The notes: a model not told the origin generated them from the sequence alone. Positions 19,622 through 28,677 are shown, counted from the stretch's first letter. The stretch: DNA of 64,000 nt from Dyadobacter subterraneus (GCF_015221875.1 NZ_JACYGY010000001.1:1612001-1676000); one strand, 5' to 3'. Translations and numbers: made by a program.

Positions 19622-20095
19622 ATGTTTAATCAACAAACAACAACAGATTCACAGAATCAACAAGGATTTGGCCCGGGACATCACAGATGCGGCGGTCCTT
19701 TCAGAAAATTTGCAAACAAATTTGGTGGTAAATCACCTTGGGACAATGTTTTTAACGGTTCGTTTGGAAATCGCAAAGCCGTCAATATTGAAGAGAAGGA
19801 ATCATCTTTTATCATTTCGCTTTATGCTGCGGGACTTGTAAAGAGCAATTTCAAAATATCGTTTACAGGTGATGTGCTCAATATTGCATATGCTGCGCCT
19901 AAGGAAGATGGCGCCAGCCAAAGTACCTATACTTACCAGGAATATCAGCCAGGCTCTTTTGAACGTTCGTTTCAACTGAACGGCAAAGTGCTGACCGATA
20001 ATATTAGTGCATCTTATACGGATGGTGTACTGGTTATCACACTTCCGAAAAATCCTGAAACTAACAAACCTGGTCAGGAAATAAATGTGAATTAA
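19622..20095 (+). CDS. Hsp20/alpha-crystallin small heat-shock protein
   Basis: 157 residues from the ATG at 19622 (MFNQQTTTDSQNQQ); an upstream TTG at 19526 would add 32 residues and looks like leader sequence. The N-terminal arm is Gln/Gly-rich (GFGPGHHRCGGPFRKF). The alpha-crystallin domain covers about residues 50-145: VNIEEKESSFIISLYAAGL, SFERSFQLNGKV, ISASYTDGVLVITLPK. This last motif, ending in GVLxxxLPK, is diagnostic. Holdase chaperone in the cytoplasm. A very strong hairpin lies 224 bases downstream. Confidence 0.9.
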   Translation: MFNQQTTTDSQNQQGFGPGHHRCGGPFRKFANKFGGKSPWDNVFNGSFGNRKAVNIEEKESSFIISLYAAGLVKSNFKISFTGDVLNIAYAAPKEDGASQSTYTYQEYQPGSFERSFQLNGKVLTDNISASYTDGVLVITLPKNPETNKPGQEINVN

Positions 20096-20318
20096 AACCA
20101 TTTTTTTGTCGTAGACTTAGCGGAATCTGTTAAGTCTCTGACAGATAAATTCTAATTCTTTTGCATTACGTATAGTGTTTAAGGTGGGAAGTTTGGCGTA
20201 CAGGTACTTTTCGTTTATTTGATAATTTGAATACGGAAAAGCCGTTTGTTTTTGACAACTATGCCACTACATAGTAGTTGTAAATTACGCTGACTTTCAA
20301 GAACCACCAAAAAGTGTT

Positions 20319-20367
20319 AAAAATAGCCTCAAAATAAATTTTAAAAATTTATTTTGAGGCTATTTTT
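20319..20367. terminator. Strong bidirectional terminator upstream of ino1
   Basis: Perfect 21-bp arms (20319-20339 and 20347-20367) built on AAAATAGCCTC and GAGGCTATTTT. The 7-base loop can pair further, leaving almost no loop. A-run and T-run flank it on both sides. Confidence 0.85.
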
Positions 20368-20426
20368 CTTTATATCAGATAGTTGAATTCAAATTTTAAT
20401 TTTTGACAAAAACAAACTAAAATTAA

Positions 20427-20440
20427 TGCAAACGTTTGCA
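20427..20440. promoter_or_regulatory. LacI/CRE-type operator upstream of inositol-3-phosphate synthase
   Basis: TGCAAACGTTTGCA is a perfect 14-bp palindrome with the central CG of LacI-family operators and fits the CRE pattern TGNAANCGNTTNCA. It lies 128 bases upstream of the ino1 start. No LacI-family gene is in this window. Confidence 0.55.
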
Positions 20441-20568
20441 ATAATTTTACCGTTGATTTTAAAGCGATTTCAAAAAGAGCTGGTTCTTTAAAAGAGCCGT
20501 TTTGAAAAACCGTCTTTTTGATCAGATTTAATTATTTGTAAAACTTTAAGGAAACGTAAGTTAAACTC

Positions 20569-21780
20569 ATGCAGAATCAAGCTGGAAAAATTAAAGTTGC
20601 AATTTTGGGCGTAGGTAACTGCGCAAGTTCTCTGGTGCAGGGCGTTGAATATTACACCACATTTTCTGACAAAAAATCCGGCCTTATGGCGGACGATATC
20701 GGTGGTTATAAAGCAGAGCATATTGAGTTTGTTTGTGGTTTTGATATCGACGATAGAAAAATCGGGCTTCCACTGAGTCAGGCCATTTTTGCCAGGCCAA
20801 ATTGTACGATCGTTTTAAATTCCGACATCAAATCGCAGGCGCTAGTTTATCGATCGCCGGTCATCGACGGGGTTTCACCACAAATGGCTGCTTATCCCGT
20901 AGAAAACCGGTTTGTAATAAAAGATGGCCTTTCAACAACTGATATTTTGATTGATTCGCAGCGCTATGATCCTCATCTGGTGGCATCAATCAGGAAAGAA
21001 ATTGTTCAGCATTTAAAAGATCATCAGGCCGAAGTACTAATCAATTACCTGCCCGTTGGATCGCAGCTTGCCACCGAATTTTATGCGGAGATTTGTCTTG
21101 AACTGGGGATTTCGCTTGTAAACTGTATTCCTGTTTTCATCGCATCCGATCCGGTTTGGGAGCAAAAATTTATAGATGCAGGAATACCAATTATTGGTGA
21201 CGATATGAGAAGTCAGTTCGGTGCCAGTATCGTTTCGCAGATGTTGCAGGAACTGGCCTTCGAACGCGGACATCATGTAAAAGCGCACATTCAGAGAAAT
21301 GTAGGCGGAAATACCGATTTTCTTAATATGGAAGATAAAAACCGTCTTAAATCCAAAAAGATTTCAAAGGAAAACGTCATCCGTGCGCAGAATGACATCC
21401 GGGGGATTTCTACAAACGACAGCTTCCTGCACGCCGGACCTTCTGAATATATTGCTTATTATGGCGATAATAAGGTTGCCAATTTCCGGTTGGAGCTGGA
21501 AGGATTTATGGGCGCACCTGTCGTTTTTGATGCGCAGCTGTCGGTGCAGGATTCTCCTAATTCGGCTGGTGTGGTCATTGATGCGATCCGTTATGTATAC
21601 GTGGCGAGGGAACTTGGTTTGGTTGGAGCATTAAGAGGCCCATCCGCATCGACTCAAAAAACGCCGCCACAGCAAATGATGTTTAGCGATGCAATTTTCG
21701 AATGCCACGCTTTGGCTAAACGTGAGCTCACAGAATCCACAAAAAAACAGTTGAAGAAACAAGTAGCCTTAGCGATTTAA
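20569..21780 (+). CDS. ino1: Inositol-3-phosphate synthase
   Basis: 403 residues of the short prokaryotic (actinobacterial/archaeal-like) type rather than the 500-residue eukaryotic type. N-terminal NAD-binding motif VAILGVGNCASSLVQG, and the family signatures GDDMRSQFGASI, RNVGGNTDFLNM and the Lys-rich KSKKISKENV of the active site. It converts glucose 6-phosphate to 1L-myo-inositol 1-phosphate, the first step to inositol lipids or other inositol compounds. The gene stands alone, between a strong terminator plus operator-like palindrome upstream and an inverted repeat downstream. No inositol monophosphatase or lipid synthase is adjacent. Confidence 0.93.
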   Translation: MQNQAGKIKVAILGVGNCASSLVQGVEYYTTFSDKKSGLMADDIGGYKAEHIEFVCGFDIDDRKIGLPLSQAIFARPNCTIVLNSDIKSQALVYRSPVIDGVSPQMAAYPVENRFVIKDGLSTTDILIDSQRYDPHLVASIRKEIVQHLKDHQAEVLINYLPVGSQLATEFYAEICLELGISLVNCIPVFIASDPVWEQKFIDAGIPIIGDDMRSQFGASIVSQMLQELAFERGHHVKAHIQRNVGGNTDFLNMEDKNRLKSKKISKENVIRAQNDIRGISTNDSFLHAGPSEYIAYYGDNKVANFRLELEGFMGAPVVFDAQLSVQDSPNSAGVVIDAIRYVYVARELGLVGALRGPSASTQKTPPQQMMFSDAIFECHALAKRELTESTKKQLKKQVALAI

Positions 21781-21850
21781 TATGGGTAGGGAATAACTAT
21801 GGAGCCTGAAATGTTACGCCAGGTCAACATTTTCATTGCAGTTTTAATGA

Positions 21851-21884
21851 ATTAATGCCGGATCGTTTTCGATTTGGCATTAAT
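21851..21884. terminator. Inverted repeat between convergent ino1 and receiver gene
   Basis: ATTAATGCC (21851-21859) pairs with GGCATTAAT (21876-21884), with further pairing of GATCG/CGAT inside. No strong T-run follows, but its position between two convergent 3' ends suits a bidirectional terminator. Confidence 0.5.
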
Positions 21885-21916
21885 ATCTAACTTCTGGAAT
21901 TTTCGGAAATGGTTGG

Positions 21917-22339
21917 TTAAATGGAAGAATCCAAACCGGAAATAAACTGGTCCACAAAACAAATTTTAATTCCACGGGCAATGTTTTCGTAGCCATCCAT
22001 TGTCGTGGGTTTTGTGATAAAGGTGCTGATTCCTAACTGGTATGCTTGTTTTCTCAGTGCCGCATCCTGAGAAGTTGAAACCATAAGCGTGGGAATATTT
22101 TTGAGTTCTGGTTGGGATTTAATAATGCTGATCGCTTCCAGACCGTTGAGTCGGGGCATATTCATATCAACAAGAATTAAAGTCAGGTTTCCACTTTTGA
22201 AGCTGATCAGGTCAACAAGATTCTGACCATCCGTAGCCTCAATGATGGTGGTTCCGGGAATAATTAAATTAATTGCTTCTTTTAAAAACAAGCGGTCATC
22301 TTCATCATCATCTGCCAAATAAATTTCAATTTCCCCCAT
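21917..22339 (-). CDS. Receiver-only response regulator (CheY/Rcp1-like)
   Basis: 140 residues, one receiver domain and no output domain. The acidic pocket is YLADDDEDD, the phospho-acceptor is Asp58 in LILVDMNMP, Thr/Ser in MVSTS and Lys in FITKPTTM. The DDDEDDRLFLKEA start is typical of the Rcp1-like receivers that partner with phytochrome-type or other soluble kinases in Bacteroidota. It probably acts as a phosphorelay shuttle or protein-binding switch. No kinase is adjacent. Confidence 0.9.
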   Translation of the reverse strand: MGEIEIYLADDDEDDRLFLKEAINLIIPGTTIIEATDGQNLVDLISFKSGNLTLILVDMNMPRLNGLEAISIIKSQPELKNIPTLMVSTSQDAALRKQAYQLGISTFITKPTTMDGYENIARGIKICFVDQFISGLDSSI

Positions 22340-22532
22340 TTAAAGTTGTTCACTATTGATTTGACAAATTTGAAAGCTTCCTTGCTCTCCGCTTATTATT
22401 TTGCAAAGGTAATTTTTAATTAAAAGGTTTCAATTAATTGTTTATTAGAAAGTATTTCCACCGAAATGGATGCGAATGCCCTGACAATACATGTTATCCT
22501 TACTAAAATTTTATTTTTGAAATAATCAAAAT

Positions 22533-22566
22533 AAAAAAATCAGCCTCGTACAAGACTGATTTTTTT
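22533..22566. terminator. Bidirectional hairpin terminator
   Basis: AAAAAAATCAG (22533-22543) pairs with CTGATTTTTTT (22556-22566), giving an 11-bp stem with a poly-U tail in either direction. It sits 21 bases past the 3' end of the AHSA1 remnant on the minus strand. Confidence 0.7.
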
Positions 22567-22586
22567 GTGTCCTGGCTTATCTTAAA

Positions 22587-22961
22587 TTAATTATTCAGGA
22601 TATCTTCAAGGTTGGTAAGTGCGGAAGTAAATCCTGATTCGAAACCCATTGCAAGTATTTTTTCCAAATTGGACAAATCTGCGAAAGTAATTTCGACATG
22701 TTCTTTCGTTCCGGCTACATCTGGCAGAAATTCATTTTTCCGATGCATGCCTGACATGTCGTTGTTGGCAATACCGTTTTCATCACAAAAGCAATCCGAT
22801 GCTTTAAAACTTTTGTTAAGGTCAATACTCAGATAATCAACTCTTGCCCAATGTCTGGAATCATCAGGCCCGGCCATGGTATAAATCCAACTTCCTCCAA
22901 CGCCTGAAATACATCCCTTATCATTCTGATTTGTTTGATTTGCTTCCAATTGGTTGCGCAA
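22587..22961 (-). pseudogene. 5'-truncated AHSA1/SRPBCC-domain gene
   Basis: The readable 124 codons match the C-terminal two thirds of the AHSA1-like SRPBCC family: GGSWIYTMAGPDDSRHWARV, DSFCDE-like DCFCDENG, MHRKNEF, VEITFADLSNLEKILAMGFE and a closing LTNLEDIL. The family normally opens with about 50 residues (VxRxFDAP..VWxAWTxxELxxxWWAPKPW) that are absent here. The only available start is TTG at 22961, and the 16 codons before the homology are unrelated low-complexity sequence. In another frame just upstream, FAQPIGSKSNKSE faintly resembles the missing WAPKPWK-type segment, hinting at a frameshift and decay. Most likely non-functional. Confidence 0.6.
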
Positions 22962-23026
22962 ATCTTTTCTTAATTTTTTTAAATCCGCGAATATCGAGCG
23001 GGATTTATTGTTGTTTTTGAAAAGAA

Positions 23027-23827
23027 TCAGGATAGAGTAATAACTAGCTCGTCACCTTCACGCACTAGCCCGTTTTGCAGACTCACAAGATTTTGCCCGA
23101 AAAAAATATTTTTGTCAACCTTCCGGTACTTAGCAAGCGTTTTTAAAGGTTCGGAGCCTTTCTGACCTGTTATTGGATCGATAGTTACCAAAACACAACG
23201 TTCGCAGGGTTTGGCAACAATAAATTCAACCTGTCCGATTCTGACCTTTTGCCAGAAATCTTCTGCAAATGGTTCGGTTCCTGAAATGACAAAATTTGGC
23301 CGGAAACGTTTCATGATTACCGGATGATCAAGTCTGCTGTTGAGATCTTGCAGCGAGCCTTCTGAAATTAATAGATACGGGAAATCATCGGCAAAACTAA
23401 CCAGCGCCACTTTGCCGGAATAAGCGGAATCCATGTTTCTCTGTGTCTGCTCCGACATTTCAACAATCCTGACATTTTTTCCAAGCTGAGTACTTAACCA
23501 AAGATCGGCCTGATCACAAATCGTTCGGGCGAGCACCACATCGTCCCAAACTTTTACCTGAATTGTCTGATTGGAAATTGCTTCGAAAGGTACCAAAACC
23601 TGATCGTCGGCCTGAAAACGGTGAAAAATTACAAGGCCTTCTGCATGAATTGCGACATCAAGCAAAGCCATTTTTGCATTTACACGTTGGGTTAAAAATT
23701 TACCATTTTCATCCACAATCATCCAGCGCCGGTCATATTGCAAACCTTTTTCTTCAACCTGTGCCTGGGTCTGACGGATTCCGCCGAGCGATTTTACCGG
23801 ATAAATCCATATTTCAGATAACCTCAT
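23027..23827 (-). CDS. MOSC-domain protein (YcbX/mARC-like)
   Basis: 266 residues. The N-terminal MOSC beta-barrel domain opens with MRLSEIWIYPVKSLGGI and RRWMIVDENGKFLTQR, followed by the MOSC domain with FRPNFVISGTEPFAED and the conserved Cys in VAKPCERCVLVTIDP. MOSC proteins bind molybdenum cofactor and reduce N-hydroxylated compounds or transfer sulfur. Unlike E. coli YcbX there is no C-terminal ferredoxin domain, so electrons must come from a partner. The AHSA1 remnant follows on the same strand. Confidence 0.9.
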   Translation of the reverse strand: MRLSEIWIYPVKSLGGIRQTQAQVEEKGLQYDRRWMIVDENGKFLTQRVNAKMALLDVAIHAEGLVIFHRFQADDQVLVPFEAISNQTIQVKVWDDVVLARTICDQADLWLSTQLGKNVRIVEMSEQTQRNMDSAYSGKVALVSFADDFPYLLISEGSLQDLNSRLDHPVIMKRFRPNFVISGTEPFAEDFWQKVRIGQVEFIVAKPCERCVLVTIDPITGQKGSEPLKTLAKYRKVDKNIFFGQNLVSLQNGLVREGDELVITLS

Positions 23828-24017
23828 GGGCAGTTTTTAGAATGATTTCCATTTTCCGCATAAAAAACCATTCCCCGGCATGGCTGGTACAATTGTTTAT
23901 ATCAATAGCCAACGCTGTATATGATAAAACTATCTATTAAAACTATACTTTTTGATATTATTATCTAATTTAAAAAAAATATCTCACCTGTAACTTATTA
24001 CATATTACTTACTTATA

Positions 24018-25739
24018 ATGCCTGACAAACCGGTAAAAACTCGTATTGCTATTCTGGGCGGAGGTCCCAGCGCGTTGTTTATTTATAAAAGATTTGTTGA
24101 AGCGGTTCGCACAGATCTGGAAATACACATTTTTGAAGCGAAAAAACTGTTGGGAGCAGGAATGCCTTACAGTTATGAAGGTGCTAACAGAGAGCACGTT
24201 ACCAATGTTTCCGATAATGAAATACCCGAAATTGTCACGTCCATAGAAACCTGGATAAAAACACTTTCCAAAGAGAGTCTGGCTAAGTATAATATTGAGA
24301 AGGAAAATTTCAACGAATATAAAGTTTTACCTCGTCTGCTTTTTGGACAATATTTATCTGCGCAGTTTAATTTGCTGCTGGAAAAGGCAAAATCAGATGG
24401 CTTGGCCACAATTGTTCATTTAGGAAGCAAGGTGATTGATATCGTTGATAAACCCCGCTCCGGAAAGGTTGAGATTGAAACTGCTGAGAAAGAAATATTG
24501 GAATTTGACAAGGTTATAATCTGCACCGGGCATAAATGGCCGGTTAAATATGAAGGTATTGTACCAGGCTATTTTGATTCTCCATATCCGCCTGCCAAGC
24601 TTGAATTAAAACTTAATCATCCCATTGCAATCAAAGGATCTTCGCTTACGGCAGTTGATGCGCTCAGAACGCTGGCGCGTAATAACGGCACTTTTGAGAC
24701 GGATAAAAATGGGAAAGTGAAATTTCTGCCGTCAAAAGACAGTCCGGATTTTAAACTTGTGATGCATTCAAGAAATGGATTACTTCCCGCTGTTCGTTTT
24801 CACCTGGAAGACCCGCTCGTCTCTAATGATTCGTTGTTAAGTCCGGAGGAAATCGAGAAAAACAAAGCTGAAAACGACGGTTTTCTTTCGCTTGATTTTG
24901 TGTTTGAAAAGGAATTCAAGGATTTGTTTAAAGACAAAGATCCAAAGTTCTATGCAAGCATAAAGGATCTGAGCATGGAAGAATTTGTAGATTCAATGAT
25001 GAGCCGTCGGGAAAGTGCGGAGCCTTTTTCACTTTTCAAAAAAGAGTATGAAGAAGCCGAAAAATCAATAAAAAGAAAAGAATCGATCTACTGGAAAGAG
25101 GTGCTCGCCATTCTTAGTTTTGCAATGAATTACCCTGCAAAATATTTGTCGGCCGAAGATATGCAAAGGCTGCAAAAAATATTAATGCCTTTAATTTCAG
25201 TGGTGATCGCTTTTGTTCCGCAGAGTTCCTGTGAAGAATTGCTTGCTTTGCATGATGCCGGAAAGTTGGAAATAATTTCGGTAGGAGAGACAGGAGAGGC
25301 AGAACCTGAAAAAATCAAAGGCGGTATTACTTATCACTATACCGATGAAAACGGAAAAGAACAATCCAATTACTTTGAGACTTTCGTGGATTGCGTTGGC
25401 CAGCCGCATTTGAACTATGAAGCTTTCCCATTTGGCGGATTACTGGAAAATAAAGCCATAAGCCCCGCACGGATTAAATTCAGGTCACCTGAAAAAGCCA
25501 AAGATGCCCTTACTTCGGGAAATAAAAATATCGAAAAGTCGGGTAATGACTATTATCTGAAAGTGCCTGGAATTACAATCAATGATAATTTTCAGATCGT
25601 TGATGCGAAGGGAAAGGAAAATGACCGAATTTATATTATGGCCGTACCTTACATCGGTGGGTATAATCCCGATTATTCAGGGCTGGATTTTTGCGAGCAG
25701 GCCTCGTCCAATATTGTGGATACAATACTTGATGTATAA
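24018..25739 (+). CDS. FAD/NAD(P)-binding protein, NAD_binding_9 family
   Basis: 573 residues. A Rossmann motif lies at the start (IAILGGGPSALFIYKRF), then VSDNEIPE and a second motif (FDKVIICTGHKWP), as in the FAD-NAD(P)-binding family found with HI0933-like oxidoreductases. No signal peptide or membrane helix. The substrate is unknown; relatives are often annotated only as FAD/NAD(P)-binding. The middle region (about 250-390) is helical and charged. Downstream a long hairpin closes the unit. Another flavoprotein, NDH-2-like, is convergent 330 bases away, but nothing links them functionally beyond position. Confidence 0.8.
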   Translation: MPDKPVKTRIAILGGGPSALFIYKRFVEAVRTDLEIHIFEAKKLLGAGMPYSYEGANREHVTNVSDNEIPEIVTSIETWIKTLSKESLAKYNIEKENFNEYKVLPRLLFGQYLSAQFNLLLEKAKSDGLATIVHLGSKVIDIVDKPRSGKVEIETAEKEILEFDKVIICTGHKWPVKYEGIVPGYFDSPYPPAKLELKLNHPIAIKGSSLTAVDALRTLARNNGTFETDKNGKVKFLPSKDSPDFKLVMHSRNGLLPAVRFHLEDPLVSNDSLLSPEEIEKNKAENDGFLSLDFVFEKEFKDLFKDKDPKFYASIKDLSMEEFVDSMMSRRESAEPFSLFKKEYEEAEKSIKRKESIYWKEVLAILSFAMNYPAKYLSAEDMQRLQKILMPLISVVIAFVPQSSCEELLALHDAGKLEIISVGETGEAEPEKIKGGITYHYTDENGKEQSNYFETFVDCVGQPHLNYEAFPFGGLLENKAISPARIKFRSPEKAKDALTSGNKNIEKSGNDYYLKVPGITINDNFQIVDAKGKENDRIYIMAVPYIGGYNPDYSGLDFCEQASSNIVDTILDV

Positions 25740-25758
25740 AAGTTGAAAAGGAAATAGT

Positions 25759-25805
25759 GGTCATAACCAGGGAAAAATATTTCCATTGGTTATGACCTTT
25801 TATTT
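25759..25805. terminator. Bidirectional terminator
   Basis: GGTCATAACCA (25759-25769) pairs perfectly with TGGTTATGACC (25787-25797), with inner GGAAA/TTTCC pairing and a following TTTTATTTTT run. It begins 20 bases after the flavoprotein stop. Confidence 0.85.
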
Positions 25806-26012
25806 TTAAAACAAACCATGAATCTTCATAGACAGAAACGGCATCCAGTGTTTGCCTGTACTAATGATAATCAGAATTAGAATAATGAGATAATTCATTT
25901 TCCACCACCTCTTTGCAGGCTGACTGGGTGGAGAATAAATCTTTTTAAATAGAATAATGACAACGGATGTCTGTATTATAAAGGGCATGATTGAAAACGA
26001 GTCTGGTATCAT
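25806..26012 (-). CDS. Possible small membrane protein
   Basis: 68 codons from an ATG. Two hydrophobic segments (FIIQTSVVIILF and MNYLIILILIIIST) are separated by a basic, Trp-containing linker (SQPAKRWWK), a credible two-helix hairpin. The stop lies directly next to the bidirectional terminator, which supports a real transcript. No family recognised; it could also be a chance frame in A+T-rich DNA. Confidence 0.4.
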   Translation of the reverse strand: MIPDSFSIMPFIIQTSVVIILFKKIYSPPSQPAKRWWKMNYLIILILIIISTGKHWMPFLSMKIHGLF

Positions 26013-26067
26013 GGAATTATTGATTTTAAGCTGTTTTCTAATGTTTTCAATGTTTTTATGCTGAGTT

Positions 26068-27414
26068 TTAATATATAGAAGTAAATATTTTTTCCGCCGG
26101 CTTTGACCTGGTTTTTATGGTATTGAGTGGTGCATGACTTGCTTGCTGTATTTCCTGGATTCCTTTTCTTTGGCCGCTAAAAAGAAGATATGTCCAGTCT
26201 GAAAAAGCGCGGAACATTACCTTTTTGGATGGCATGAAGTAATGGAAAATTAGCAATCTCAGAAGCCAGGCGCTCATTCCGGTAAATTGCATTCCGAAGA
26301 ACTTTCCAATTCCTTTTCCGATTCCCAGACTTGCCACTTCGCTAGACGTATTTGAGAATGGTTTTAACCGGTTTCCAAGAAGAGCTCTGGCTAGGTTTTT
26401 ACCTGCATGTGTTCCATGTTTAATGGCCCAAAGCGCATTTGAGGGACAAGCATCCTGGGTTGAAGTCCGGTTAACATGGCAGGCATCACCGCCACCCCAA
26501 ATATTGTCGTGACCGATTATTTGAAGATATTCATTGGTAAAAATCCGTCCGGAAATATCACGTTGCATGGATTCGGTTCCTTTCAAGCGAATTCTGGTTT
26601 GACCGGTAGCCGTGATTACCATTGTGCTTTGCAAAAAAGAGTGATCATCCAGATATACTCCTTCTGGATTGATACGGACAATTCGGCTATTTGGTATCAC
26701 TTTCACACCTTGCGTTTTCAGGACTTCTTCGGTATAAGTTCTTAATTTTTCACTTCCATGCAGAGCCGGCAAAAGTTGTTGTTCGTTGTCAACTAGGGTA
26801 ATATTGGCTTTAATATGATCCAGAGAAGGATAAGATTTTTTTAAAAAGCCAACGTATTCCGCCAGGTTGGCAGCCAGTTCAACACCAGTAAATCCTCCAC
26901 CTGCTACGATGAAATTCAAAAGCTGCCGGGCTTTGGCTTCCGAACTGTGTCCTGCAACTTTAACCTGATTATAAATCTGAATTCTGGTTCTGTAAAAAGC
27001 ATCACGAGACTTTACCTGATAACCAAAATCCGCCAGCCCGTCGATATTTTCACTATCAAAAAATCCGAAAGCCAAAAGCAAATGATCGTAATCGAGATGC
27101 TGAAGAAGTCCGCTTTCATATTTGACAGTTACAATTTGTCTGGCTGAATCTACTATTTCCGCCCGGGCTTTCAGATGTGTAGCCAGTGGCATGATTTCAG
27201 ACAAAGGACTAAGCTGATTTTCAGCCTGTAAAATGCCGGTTAGTGTTTCATTTGTCCAACCGTGAAATGTATGGTCCGTCTCCGGGCAAACGACAGTAAT
27301 ATTGACCGTTCCGTTCGACAGTTCGCTGCTCATGCGCCTTGCAAAAGATTTGTAGGCATTGACAGCAACATGTCCACCGCCAAGAATTACGATTTGTATA
27401 ACGGGATTTTTCAT
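26068..27414 (-). CDS. NDH-2-like FAD-dependent pyridine nucleotide oxidoreductase
   Basis: 448 residues. The FAD motif is IVILGGGHVAVNAYKSF and the NAD(P) motif is FIVAGGGFTGVELAANL, with a second FAD contact at NIWGGGDACHV. This order and the C-terminal amphipathic stretch (MSAWLLRLLIFHYF) fit type II NADH dehydrogenases, which pass electrons from NADH to quinone at the inner membrane without pumping protons. The NDH-2 label rather than a general pyridine nucleotide-disulfide oxidoreductase is a moderate-confidence choice; there is no CxxxxC redox pair. Single gene. Confidence 0.8.
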   Translation of the reverse strand: MKNPVIQIVILGGGHVAVNAYKSFARRMSSELSNGTVNITVVCPETDHTFHGWTNETLTGILQAENQLSPLSEIMPLATHLKARAEIVDSARQIVTVKYESGLLQHLDYDHLLLAFGFFDSENIDGLADFGYQVKSRDAFYRTRIQIYNQVKVAGHSSEAKARQLLNFIVAGGGFTGVELAANLAEYVGFLKKSYPSLDHIKANITLVDNEQQLLPALHGSEKLRTYTEEVLKTQGVKVIPNSRIVRINPEGVYLDDHSFLQSTMVITATGQTRIRLKGTESMQRDISGRIFTNEYLQIIGHDNIWGGGDACHVNRTSTQDACPSNALWAIKHGTHAGKNLARALLGNRLKPFSNTSSEVASLGIGKGIGKFFGMQFTGMSAWLLRLLIFHYFMPSKKVMFRAFSDWTYLLFSGQRKGIQEIQQASHAPLNTIKTRSKPAEKIFTSIY

Positions 27415-27790
27415 AGTAGTAGTTTTTAAGGAAGGTCTAAGAATGTCTGCCAGGCCCCTGACAATTTTTTATGCAGGGGCGCTGGAAAACAAAGGAGGGT
27501 TTCATATTTTGGAAATGGCAGGAATGATCGGGCTTCCTTGTTACTTTCCATGTAGAATGAAATCCTGGGTTACGTTGAGCATAATAAATAACACGGATCA
27601 AATATATGACCGCATATTTCTGGCCGCTTTGAAATGTATGTGAATCGAGGTTCGGAGGCAGTAGAAACCTTTTTTTTGTAAGTAAAAAAATCAGTACTAT
27701 ACAAAACCTTCTCTGCTATGTAAGTCCGTTAGCTAAAAAGCCAGGTGTAAAAATTTGAAAGAATGCCCTGAATCCGTAATTTTCTGTAAA
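27415..27790. other. Intergenic gap between divergent flavoprotein and LytTR regulator genes
   Basis: 376 bases without a credible gene. It must contain the promoters of both divergent genes; no clear palindrome or repeat was seen. Confidence 0.4.
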
Positions 27791-28579
27791 ATGAAACTCA
27801 ACTTGGAAAACCGGATACAAATTTTGATTGTGGAGGACGAGGCGGTACTTGCTATGTATGTTAGTGATCTTCTTGAAGCTCAGGGATATGCCGTCGTGGA
27901 TGTGGCGGATAATGGGCGAGAAGCCTTATCAGTTTATAAAGATAACCGGGTTGATCTGCTGCTTTGTGATATTAATTTGAAAGGAGACTGGGATGGAATT
28001 GAAACGGCGCAGCAAATCATTGCATTTAAACCGGTTCCTGTTATTTACTTGACTGCTTTTTCTGATAAACAAACTATTGAAAGGGCAAAAGAAACATTCC
28101 CGGCTGCTTACCTGACCAAACCGGTGAGACCGGAAAATCTGAACATAGCCGTAGATCTTGCGCTTCATAATTTTGCGCAGGGCAAACTTGCGGTAAAAAA
28201 CGCAGAGCATAAAAAACCGGAACCGGCTGATAAGGAAACAGCTGGCAAGGAATCTATTTTACTGATCAATGATCAGGTTTTTATCAAACATAATTACCAG
28301 TTTGTTCGTATCAGTCTTGATGATATTTTGCTGCTTGAAGCTGATAATACCCATACCAATATTTTGGTTAAAGGACAAAAATACGCCTTGCGCCTGACGC
28401 TTGGAAATACCCAGCAACGTTTGGGATTTGATGCCCTGGTTCGCGTGCACAGGTCCTTTGTTGTCAATGTCAGGAAGATAACCGGCTTTAATGACCGTGA
28501 AATTTTTATTGATTCCTTCACGGTTCCGTTGGGAGCGCAATACAAAGATGATTTTATGAAGCAGTTTCGTGTCCGTTAA
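27791..28579 (+). CDS. LytTR-family response regulator
   Basis: 262 residues from the ATG at 27791 (MKLNLENRIQILIVEDEA); a TTG at 27755 would add 12 residues and is rejected. Receiver domain with acidic VEDE, phospho-acceptor Asp60 in LLLCDINLKG and Lys in YLTKPVR, then a linker and a C-terminal LytTR DNA-binding domain (DDILLLEADNTHTNI, LVRVHRSFVVNVRKI). The next gene is a TPR-containing HisKA_2 kinase, almost certainly its partner. A hairpin lies between the two, so relative expression may be tuned. Confidence 0.92.
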   Translation: MKLNLENRIQILIVEDEAVLAMYVSDLLEAQGYAVVDVADNGREALSVYKDNRVDLLLCDINLKGDWDGIETAQQIIAFKPVPVIYLTAFSDKQTIERAKETFPAAYLTKPVRPENLNIAVDLALHNFAQGKLAVKNAEHKKPEPADKETAGKESILLINDQVFIKHNYQFVRISLDDILLLEADNTHTNILVKGQKYALRLTLGNTQQRLGFDALVRVHRSFVVNVRKITGFNDREIFIDSFTVPLGAQYKDDFMKQFRVR

Positions 28580-28650
28580 GATTGGGTGAACTGCTTTACT
28601 TACAAAAAGAATATATCTCACTACAATCCGGAAGTATTTGACCTACATTT

Positions 28651-28677
28651 TACCGCATTTTATAATGAAATGCGGTA
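28651..28677. terminator. Hairpin between regulator and kinase genes
   Basis: TACCGCATTT (28651-28660) pairs perfectly with AAATGCGGTA (28668-28677). There is no T-run, so it may attenuate, stabilise or process the transcript rather than fully terminate it. Confidence 0.5.

Noticed and set aside
27359..27643. Frame of 94 codons overlapping the start of the NDH-2-like gene
   Set aside because: It begins antisense inside the flavoprotein gene and shows no domain, signal peptide or ribosome-binding evidence.
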